Positions 35,256 through 40,978 of a stretch of 40,978 nucleotides of DNA are shown one piece after another. Each line of letters begins with the position of its first letter. Within the stretch, counting starts at the first letter, position 1. Source of the stretch: Akkermansia muciniphila (GTDB taxonomy: Bacteria; Verrucomicrobiota; Verrucomicrobiia; Limisphaerales; UBA9464); NCBI GenBank assembly GCA_945883815.1, contig CAMCYJ010000024.1:1-40978 (forward strand), written 5' to 3'. Position numbers and translations under genes: made by a program. The notes below the pieces were generated by a model. That model saw nothing but the letters and a program-made list of their open reading frames with translations, ran no database searches and was not told where the DNA came from.

Positions 35256-36626
35256 ATGACGTTGACCGAAAAGTTGTTGGCCCGAGCCGCAGGCAAATCC
35301 CAGGTGTCCGCCGGTGACAACATCTGGGTGAATGCCGATGTCCTGATGACCCATGACGTGTGCGGACCCGGGACCATCGGCGTCTTCAAGCGCGAGTTCG
35401 GTCAGAACGCCAAAGTGTGGGACCGCAACCGAGTGGTCATCATCCCCGACCACTACATCTTCACCTCCGATTCCAAGTCCAACCGCAACGTCGACATCTT
35501 GCGCGACTTCGTGCGGGAGCAGGAAATCCCTTATTTCTACGACGTCATCGACGACCCCAACGGCGCCTGGAAGTTCGACGCGACCAAAGGATTGCTGAAG
35601 CGCCAGTACGGCTCCCAGTACGCCGGCGTCTGCCACGCCGCCTTGCCCCAAAAAGGCCACACCCGCCCCGGCGAAGTCCTCTTCGGCACCGACTCGCACA
35701 CCTGCATGGCCGGCGCCTTCAACCAGTTCGCCACTGGCATCGGCAACACCGACGCCGGATTCGTCATGGGCACGGGCAAGCTGCTCATCAAGGTGCCGTC
35801 GACCATCGGATTCCGACTCGAGGGCAAGATGCAGCCCGGCGTCATGGCCAAGGACATCATCTTGCATGCCATCGGCGAAATCGGCTTCGACGGCGCCACC
35901 TACCAGGCCATGCAGTTCCATGGCTCTGGCATCGCGACACTGTCCATGGACGACCGCATGACCGTCGCCAACATGGCCATCGAGGCCGGCGGCAAGAACG
36001 GCATCTTCCCCTTCGATGCGCGCACCGCTGAGTACGTCGATGCCCGCACTCGTCTGAACGGCACCCGGGCGACTTATGAGCCGGTCGAAGCCGATGCCGA
36101 CCAGAAGTTCACCCGCGAGATCGTCATCGACCTCTCCAAGCTCGAGCCCACGGTGGCCTGTCACCCGGATCCCGGCCAACGCAAGTCGGCCAAGGAGCTG
36201 TCCCACATCCAACTCGACCGCGCTTATGTCGGTTCGTGCACCGGCGGCAAGACCAGCGACTTCGTGGAATTCGCCCGCGTGCTGCGCGGCAAGAAGGTGG
36301 TCATCGACACCTTCGGCGTGCCCGCCACTCCGGAGATCGTCCATGACCTCCAGAACACTCGCTGGGGCAATCAGACCATTTGGGACATCCTCGTGTCGGC
36401 CGGAGTGCAAATGACCGAGAATGCCGGCTGCTCCGCCTGTCTGGGCGGACCGGTGGACACCTTTGGTCGCATGAATGCGCCCATGAAGTGCATCAGCGCC
36501 ACCAACCGGAATTTCCCGGGTCGCATGGGCCACAAGGAAAGTCAGGTTTTCCTGGCCTCACCGGCCACCGTGGCCGCCAGCGCTCTGGCCGGTCGTGTGG
36601 CAGATCCGCGCGAGTACATGAGCTAA
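35256..36626 (+). CDS. leuC: 3-isopropylmalate dehydratase large subunit
   Basis: A 456-residue aconitase-family protein. Iron-sulfur ligands are C328 in GSCTGGK and C392/C395 in GCSACLGG; GTDSHTCMAGAFNQFATGIG (144-163) and FPGRMGHKES (420-429) are family signatures. It isomerises isopropylmalate in leucine synthesis with LeuD. The shape resembles the LeuC/HacA type, so homoaconitase is a remote alternative. ATG 35256 begins the conserved MTLTEKLLARAAG; the upstream open frame back to 34845 is translated repeat DNA. No leuD follows: a strong terminator closes the unit 18 bp after the stop. Confidence 0.93.
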   Translation: MTLTEKLLARAAGKSQVSAGDNIWVNADVLMTHDVCGPGTIGVFKREFGQNAKVWDRNRVVIIPDHYIFTSDSKSNRNVDILRDFVREQEIPYFYDVIDDPNGAWKFDATKGLLKRQYGSQYAGVCHAALPQKGHTRPGEVLFGTDSHTCMAGAFNQFATGIGNTDAGFVMGTGKLLIKVPSTIGFRLEGKMQPGVMAKDIILHAIGEIGFDGATYQAMQFHGSGIATLSMDDRMTVANMAIEAGGKNGIFPFDARTAEYVDARTRLNGTRATYEPVEADADQKFTREIVIDLSKLEPTVACHPDPGQRKSAKELSHIQLDRAYVGSCTGGKTSDFVEFARVLRGKKVVIDTFGVPATPEIVHDLQNTRWGNQTIWDILVSAGVQMTENAGCSACLGGPVDTFGRMNAPMKCISATNRNFPGRMGHKESQVFLASPATVAASALAGRVADPREYMS

Positions 36627-36643
36627 GAGAAGCTCGCCGATCC

Positions 36644-36692
36644 ACTCCCGCGGGACCCCGTTAGGATTGGGGCTTCCCGCGGGAGTTTTCAT
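36644..36692 (+). terminator. Intrinsic terminator after leuC
   Basis: ACTCCCGCGGGA (36644-36655) pairs with TCCCGCGGGAGT (36675-36686), with an inner CCCC/GGGG stem, followed by TTTTCATTT. Confidence 0.92.
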
Positions 36693-36710
36693 TTCTAGCC
36701 GGAATTTTGG

Positions 36711-36763
36711 CTTAGCCGGAATCGTTGGCTCAGCCGACCGATCCAACTGCATCGTTGGCTAAG
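36711..36763. mobile_element. Deleted remnant of family A element
   Basis: Both ends of the family A element are present, CTTAGCCGGAATCGTTGG at the left and CCAACTGCATCGTTGGCTAAG at the right, but the middle is gone (53 bp). A further TAGCCGGAA lies at 36696. The right end contains the stop codon of the radical SAM gene (minus TAG at 36759-36761). Confidence 0.75.
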
Positions 36764-37661
36764 GAAACTCCTCCACCCGGAGTCCGGTCTGGGCTCGGAT
36801 GGTTTCGGCGACTGCCGACAGTTCTTCGGCGCTGAGGCGTGTGGCCCACGCTTCCGGAGTGGGTCGAGCCAGCGTGTAGGCATGAACTTCGCGCAAGGTG
36901 CCCCCACCGTCCCGGATTTGGTTGAGGCGCCGGCAGTAGGCATCCAGTTCGATCGACGACATGGGCTGCCCGTGGGTCTTCAGGAAGAGGCTTTGGATGA
37001 CAATGGGCCGCACACGTGCCGTCTCCAGCAAGTTGCCCAGGATCCGGTCGAAGCGCACGGAACTGCGGTTGATGTGCCGGTAGTACTCCTCGGTGCCGGC
37101 GTCGAGCTTGGCCCAGACCTCTCCATGGTGGGCATCCATGAGTGACAACCCACGGCGGACCGAGGCTTTGTCCAGACCGGCCGAGTCGGTGATGAGCACG
37201 ATCTTGGTGTCCGAAAGCCCCTTCTCCCGAAGGACCTCGGCCACGACTTCCACGCACACATCGAAATTGGAGACCATCGTGGGTTCGCCATCACCGCTGA
37301 AGGCCACATCGCGAACGATACGGCTCACCTCGGGCGGGGCGTCGTTGAACTTGGCCTCGCGACCCAGCCCACCGTTCAAAGCGTGGTCAATGAGCCAACG
37401 CAGTTCGTCCCGCACCTGATCGAGGCGGACCTCACGGGCCTTCCCCGGTGTGTTGCGATCCACCTCGCAGTAGACGCAGTCGAAATTGCACTGCTTGTCC
37501 GGATTCAGGTTCACACCGATGGACAGCCCGCGCGACCGGCGCGAGATGACCGGATAGACGTAGGTGAAGTCCTGATAGCGTCGAGCGTGATCGACGACGG
37601 CCTTCCAAGTGTTCCGAATCGGGATTGGAACCGCAGGCGAATCTCCCATGCGCGCGACCAT
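36759..37661 (-). CDS. Radical SAM protein
   Basis: A 300-residue radical S-adenosylmethionine protein. The 4Fe-4S cluster cysteines are C58, C62 and C65 in QCNFDCVYCEVDRN; VAFSGDGEPTM is the GGE-like SAM-binding strand. The conserved PVISRRSRGLSIGVNLNPDK leads into the cluster loop. Substrate unknown; the core resembles uncharacterised COG0731-like members. Start ATG 37661 or 37649 is favoured over 37799, whose extra 46 residues look random. Its stop is formed by the terminal repeat of the family A remnant, so the C terminus (TGLRVEEFP) may be shortened. Confidence 0.88.
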   Translation of the reverse strand: MVARMGDSPAVPIPIRNTWKAVVDHARRYQDFTYVYPVISRRSRGLSIGVNLNPDKQCNFDCVYCEVDRNTPGKAREVRLDQVRDELRWLIDHALNGGLGREAKFNDAPPEVSRIVRDVAFSGDGEPTMVSNFDVCVEVVAEVLREKGLSDTKIVLITDSAGLDKASVRRGLSLMDAHHGEVWAKLDAGTEEYYRHINRSSVRFDRILGNLLETARVRPIVIQSLFLKTHGQPMSSIELDAYCRRLNQIRDGGGTLREVHAYTLARPTPEAWATRLSAEELSAVAETIRAQTGLRVEEFP

Positions 37662-37781
37662 AGATTCCAGCGAGGCAAAACGCGAAATCTTCTGCCGCAC
37701 AGATCGAGATCCCGAAGCACCAGTTCGGGGGCATCCGTTTCGGGGGAGTGGGTGTTCGTCCCCATCCGGGTTTCCGAAGGA

Positions 37782-37799
37782 TTGGGGAATATTCCCCAA
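37782..37799. promoter_or_regulatory. Perfect 18-bp palindrome
   Basis: TTGGGGAATATTCCCCAA has no loop, so it suits a dimeric protein more than an RNA hairpin. It sits 121 bp from the radical SAM start and 245 bp from the small secreted protein. A half-site-like CATTGGGG follows near 37808. Regulator unknown. Confidence 0.55.
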
Positions 37800-37975
37800 A
37801 CGGATCCATTGGGGTCTGTAGCAACCTTTAACGTGGGCAAAACCTTTGGGAATGAACCTCTATGGCTCGGTTTTCAAGCCCATGAGGCCTTGGCACGGTC
37901 CATGCGGAGAGGTTCTCAGAAAATGCGGGGTCACGGCCTCGGGAAAGAGCTTCTGGAAACAGAAACAAAAGCCCC

Positions 37976-38005
37976 GATCCATAAAGCCCTGATTCATAAA
38001 GCCCT
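37976..38005. repeat. 15-bp direct repeat, two copies
   Basis: GATCCATAAAGCCCT and GATTCATAAAGCCCT in tandem, with a partial third unit GATCTGCAAAA. They end 38 bp before the ATG of the small secreted protein and would lie in its leader or promoter. Confidence 0.7.
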
Positions 38006-38043
38006 GATCTGCAAAAACCATCGCCACAAACATTATTCCAAAC

Positions 38044-38544
38044 ATGAACTCCAAGAAGTCCCTCCTGCTGGCCGCCGTGTTGGCCACGGTCACCACCCTG
38101 AGCTCCTTCGCTCAGTCCACCCCTCCGACTGGCAAGCCCCCCGAGAAGCCCGTGAATCCGGAAAAGCCGAAGAATCCTGAAGGCGGCCGCGGTGGCCGTG
38201 GCCCGGGCATCGAAGTGCCCCGGATCGGTGTGCCCGAGAAGGTGTTCACCACCTTGCCCCAGTCCTTGCAGGACCAGATCTCCAAGTACCGTGAGCAGTC
38301 CAAGGGCTTCATTGATGCCCAGCGGGATATGGCCAAGACGCTGAGCACTGCCACTCAGGAGCAGCGCAACACCATCCGCGAGCAGCTCAAGGCCAATCGC
38401 GACAAGTTCCTGGCCGATACCCAGCAGGTGCGCACCGAAATCCGCGACCAACTCAAAGACCTCGGCGTCTCGGTCCGCGAGAACAAGCGCACCGATGGCG
38501 GTGGCTCGGGCGGCGGCAAGGGTCCGGGCCGTCCCCGCGGCTAA
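38044..38544 (+). CDS. Small secreted coiled-coil protein
   Basis: A 166-residue protein with signal peptide (MNSKKSLLLAAVLATVTTLS, cleavage near SFA-Q). A Pro/Lys/Gly-rich linker (25-55) is followed by a long charged helix (about 70-150: DQISKYREQSKGFIDAQRD, then ATQEQRNTIREQLKANRDK), and a Gly/Lys-rich tail (152-166). It is periplasmic or secreted. The helix repeats about every 7-11 residues and could bind nucleic acid, lipid or a partner. I do not recognise a named family. Confidence 0.82.
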   Translation: MNSKKSLLLAAVLATVTTLSSFAQSTPPTGKPPEKPVNPEKPKNPEGGRGGRGPGIEVPRIGVPEKVFTTLPQSLQDQISKYREQSKGFIDAQRDMAKTLSTATQEQRNTIREQLKANRDKFLADTQQVRTEIRDQLKDLGVSVRENKRTDGGGSGGGKGPGRPRG

Positions 38545-38566
38545 TCCTCGAGGCTGATTTCCGCAA

Positions 38567-38590
38567 CCCCTCCCCATTTTCAGACAGGCT
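38567..38590. mobile_element. Solitary end of family B element
   Basis: CCCCTCCCCATTTTCAGACAGGCT matches the right end of the family B element at 4534-4805 at 23 of 24 positions. The rest of the element is absent. Its end abuts the family A copy at 38591, through a shared CTAAG. Confidence 0.8.
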
Positions 38591-38762
38591 CTAAGGCGGA
38601 ACGATTCAGTTGGGAGGAAAGGGATGGCGTCGCGGATTCTTTCGCAAGACGAGGCGAGAGCGAGGCGCGGGCCGATGGAGGCCCGTAACGAGTGAACAAC
38701 GAAGCTCTTGCGGAAGAAGACGCAGCCAGCACGACCGATCCAATTGCATCGTTCCGGCTAAG
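38591..38762 (-). mobile_element. MITE-like element, family A (inverted copy)
   Basis: 172 bp, the reverse complement of the copies at 34456 and 34829. Ends are CTAAGGCGGAACGATTCAG and CAATTGCATCGTTCCGGCTAAG. It contains no gene; the open frame through it into the next gene is chance. Confidence 0.85.
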
Positions 38763-38764
38763 GC

Positions 38765-38806
38765 AAGGCAGGCGAATCGCAGGTTGCGGCTCGCCTGCCT
38801 TTTTTG
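38765..38806 (+). terminator. Intrinsic terminator, displaced by repeat elements
   Basis: AAGGCAGGCGA (38765-38775) pairs with TCGCCTGCCTT (38791-38801), followed by TTTTTTG. It probably belongs to the 38044-38544 gene, 220 bp upstream, with the family B end and the family A element now in between. Confidence 0.85.
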
Positions 38807-38847
38807 TGTCCGGCACTCTCACGGGGACTGATCCGTTGTATTTTAGC

Positions 38848-40062
38848 ATGTCGACTCCGACTCACGACCGCACCCGAATGGAAGCCTCTGTATGGGCAAT
38901 CCGTTCAGCTGGGTTTTGGGTCTGGATCTTCCTGGTGGCAGGAAATCTCTTGGGCGGTCAGCAAGTGTTGGGGCCCTTGCATCCGCGCGACCCCGATGGT
39001 GAGTGGGAGATTCCGGTGTGGACCACCACGGTGACTTTGCGCAGCTCGGGCGGGTGGCGGGACAACGCACTCCTCTCGGGCACCAACGCCCAAGAAACTC
39101 CGTTTGCTGGCTATGGGTTCGAGGCCTTTTTGATACGCATGCCCATCGACGCCCATCGCTGGACCTTGTTTGTCGGCGGTGAAGAACGTCGGTACCTCCA
39201 GACGGTGGATTCCGGCATCGAGGGTCAGCCGGTCGAGGGGGATGCCTGGGTTTCAACCTATGGCGAGTATCGGTACCAAAGTCCGTCCGGATGGAGCCCG
39301 GGCCTCGTGGGTCAGCACCTTTATGCCAATCAGGTGTTCGATGCCTCAACGCTGGCCGACGGTCGGGGTTCGGTGCGCACCAAGGTGCATTCCCTGACCG
39401 CCCAACCGTCTCTCCGATGGTCCCGGGGCCGCGGGTTTCGTTGGGAGGTGGGTTACAGTTGGCAGCGCCAGAACTTCAATGCCCCGATCGATGGGTTCTG
39501 GCAGACAGGGCCGCGCTCGGTGGTGGCTTGGGACTACGCCGAGGGATCGGCGGTCGAAGCCACCGTCCGCTATGAAAACCGGCCTTATGATTCCCGGCCT
39601 GCTTCCAACCTCTTGGGCATTCCCGAGCCCGACACGGTGGCGCTGTTCACCCAACTCAATGCCGATGTGGCTTGGAAACATCAGTGGTCGGACAAACCCA
39701 AACTCCGTTCTACCGTACGGCTCTTCCAATTGGTGAATCGGGATGAGGCTGTGGGTTTCTACGATTTCAATCGCTGGGGAGTGGCTGGAACGTTGCGTTG
39801 GGAGGGAACCCATTGGGGGACTTTGTTGGGAGCACGCTGGAGCCAATGGGACTACCAGCGTCAGTTCATTTCGCCGGCCCCGGAGGACCTCTTGAAGTAC
39901 CGCCACACCCAGGATGTCGAAACCAATGCCCGCGTGTTCCGAAAAGTGGGTCGCCACGCGACGGTGTTTGCCGAGTACTGGTTCGAGCGGCAGAATTCGA
40001 ATGTGCTGCTCTACACATACTCCTCCCACACGGCCACCGGGGGATTGGAATGGGAATTCTGA
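38848..40062 (+). CDS. Outer-membrane beta-barrel protein
   Basis: A 404-residue protein with a hydrophobic N-terminal segment (FWVWIFLVAGNLLGGQ, about 20-35, signal-like), then repeated amphipathic strands with Trp/Tyr girdles and a C-terminal strand ending in LEWEF, whose last aromatic residue is typical of BAM-recognised barrels. It shows no enzyme motif. It resembles uncharacterised surface-exposed outer-membrane beta-barrel proteins. ATG 38848 is used; ATG 38878 is possible. The end overlaps the next gene by 13 bp. Confidence 0.75.
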   Translation: MSTPTHDRTRMEASVWAIRSAGFWVWIFLVAGNLLGGQQVLGPLHPRDPDGEWEIPVWTTTVTLRSSGGWRDNALLSGTNAQETPFAGYGFEAFLIRMPIDAHRWTLFVGGEERRYLQTVDSGIEGQPVEGDAWVSTYGEYRYQSPSGWSPGLVGQHLYANQVFDASTLADGRGSVRTKVHSLTAQPSLRWSRGRGFRWEVGYSWQRQNFNAPIDGFWQTGPRSVVAWDYAEGSAVEATVRYENRPYDSRPASNLLGIPEPDTVALFTQLNADVAWKHQWSDKPKLRSTVRLFQLVNRDEAVGFYDFNRWGVAGTLRWEGTHWGTLLGARWSQWDYQRQFISPAPEDLLKYRHTQDVETNARVFRKVGRHATVFAEYWFERQNSNVLLYTYSSHTATGGLEWEF

Positions 40063-40978
40063 AATCGAACCGACTCCCGTATGGAATGCATGGGCCCACC
40101 CTCGCGGCGGTGGCGGTGGCCTTGGCTGTGTTGGTGCTGACGGTTCTCGGCACGCGCCTCCCCTTGCGCCGGGAACTCCGTGCGGGTTTGGCCGAACGCG
40201 AAGCCCGTGGTGTGGCGGCCCTGTTCCAAGGACGCTTTGCCGCCCTGTGCGCCGAGGGAGTGGATGATCCGCTCTTGGCCGCCGTCGAAGTGGCCACGTT
40301 GCCGCAGTTGGCCCATGTCCAACGCATCACGGTCTTCGACGCCCGCGGCGGATTGCCCTCGAGGATTTATGGCGAGGAGTCTGTTCCGCAGCCGGATCCC
40401 TCCCAGTTGGAACGATTGATTGCGGGGGAAGTGCTTCCGGAATTCCGGGTCCAGCCCGATGGAAAATCGGCCGTCCTGCGGATGCACATTCCTCTGCCGG
40501 ATTCCACGGCCCCTTCGCTGGCGGGCATTTTGGGTGTGGAGGTCGCCGGTTCCGGATTGTTGGAAGAATATGCCCAACTGGATCGCAGTCTCTGGCGACA
40601 AGGGTTTGTCACCTTGTTGCTGTCCGGCAGCGCCTTGGCCGTGGCCATCACGATCGCCTTTTCTCGGTTGGCTCGCGCCAATCAAGTCCTCTTCGATCGC
40701 AGCGAGAGATTGGTCCGCGCCAATCGGGAATTGATGGTGGCCACCAAGACCGGGGCGATGGGAGCCGTGGCTTCTCACTTGGTGCATGGATTGCGCAATC
40801 CCCTCGCGGGCCTTCAAGGGTTTCTGGCCAGCATCGGCGATCAGCCCGTGGCGGCGGACGATCGAGCCGAAGCCCTGGTCACCCTCCGCCGCATGCGAGC
40901 CCTGATTGATGGCGTGGTGCGTGTCCTCCGCGACTCTCGTGGGGTCTCCGAGGTTGAGATAGCGATGAGTGACTTGCT
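40050..40978 (+). CDS. Sensor histidine kinase, partial (cut by window end)
   Basis: The first 309 residues of a membrane sensor kinase. Transmembrane helices at about 16-36 and 185-205 enclose a periplasmic sensor domain (about 40-184). The phosphoacceptor is H246 in SHLVHGLRNPLAGLQGF, a HisKA-type H box; the sequence ends before the ATP-binding domain. The ATG at 40050 overlaps the barrel gene stop, so the two are translationally linked. The kinase may report on the barrel protein or its ligand. A response regulator probably lies beyond the window. Confidence 0.9.
   Translation, partial: MGILKSNRLPYGMHGPTLAAVAVALAVLVLTVLGTRLPLRRELRAGLAEREARGVAALFQGRFAALCAEGVDDPLLAAVEVATLPQLAHVQRITVFDARGGLPSRIYGEESVPQPDPSQLERLIAGEVLPEFRVQPDGKSAVLRMHIPLPDSTAPSLAGILGVEVAGSGLLEEYAQLDRSLWRQGFVTLLLSGSALAVAITIAFSRLARANQVLFDRSERLVRANRELMVATKTGAMGAVASHLVHGLRNPLAGLQGFLASIGDQPVAADDRAEALVTLRRMRALIDGVVRVLRDSRGVSEVEIAMSDL

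Larger units (their letters stand above)
37662..38043. other. Divergent intergenic region, 382 bp
   Basis: Between the radical SAM gene (minus) and the small secreted protein (plus). It contains the 18-bp palindrome at 37782-37799 and the direct repeats at 37976-38005. No protein-coding stretch is supported. Confidence 0.55.

Noticed and set aside
35139..36533. 464-codon minus-strand frame opposite leuC
   Set aside because: Antisense shadow of a well-conserved gene; composition rich in G, D, H and V without motifs.
1..40978. CRISPR arrays and prophage or plasmid genes
   Set aside because: No regularly spaced repeats of 25-40 bp with unique spacers and no integrase, capsid or replication genes were seen.

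Overview
The window is GC-rich bacterial chromosome and most resembles Verrucomicrobiota. The clues are a PEP-CTERM sorting tail, secreted LamG, PA14 and FG-GAP/ASPIC proteins of great length, a protein ending in the FYRxR style common in that phylum, a very large secreted protein, a futalosine-type menaquinone gene (mqnA), and many genes without a clear Shine-Dalgarno. The assignment rests on protein style, not on a marker gene. No rRNA, tRNA, CRISPR array or complete transposase gene was seen.

Layout. 1-2.7 kb: repeats, then a separate gene for only the C-terminal half of carbamoyl-phosphate synthase (carB), then a VOC-fold protein. 2.7-3.75 kb: apparently non-coding, with a strong orphan hairpin. 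3.75-7.1 kb: an unknown coiled-coil protein, a MITE-like element (family B) and polyphosphate kinase ppk1. 7.1-13.6 kb: a 2182-residue secreted protein on the minus strand, whose stop codon abuts that of ppk1. 14-16 kb: a PLP aminotransferase and mqnA. 16-21.6 kb: a minus-strand metal-homeostasis-like locus. 21.8-30.1 kb: a TolB-like Tat protein, a double FG-GAP/ASPIC protein and a LamG/PA14 protein. 30.3-33.6 kb: an RNA-related cluster (DEAD-box helicase, infA, RRM protein) and hisF. 33.7-36.6 kb: bioD, a tandem pair of repeat elements, and leuC. 36.7-41 kb: a radical SAM protein, a small secreted protein, more repeat remnants, an outer-membrane barrel protein and a sensor histidine kinase cut by the window end.

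The most interesting region is 16069-21640. Two secreted proteins with a choice-of-anchor-M-like His motif, an unknown 144-residue protein, a MerC-like membrane protein, a 96-residue Cys protein, a COG0523 (CobW/ZNG-type) metallochaperone GTPase with an extra inserted domain, and an outer-membrane transporter-like barrel all read in one direction. Two nearly identical 15-bp 7-1-7 inverted repeats, typical in shape of Fur/Zur-family operators, lie at 21603-21617 and 19881-19895, upstream of the two parts of this cluster. The first overlaps the -10 of a promoter with a perfect TTGACA. I infer a Fur/Zur-type regulon for uptake or surface handling of a metal, most likely zinc.

Three dispersed repeat families recur between genes: A (about 165-170 bp, terminal inverted repeats like CTTAGCCGNAACGAT), B (272 bp, ends AGCCTGTCTGAAAATGGG) and C (GC-rich, partly palindromic, about 130 bp). 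They separate genes from each other and from a terminator, and one end supplies a stop codon. Biosynthetic genes (carB half, hisF, bioD, leuC, mqnA) are scattered singly, not in pathway operons.
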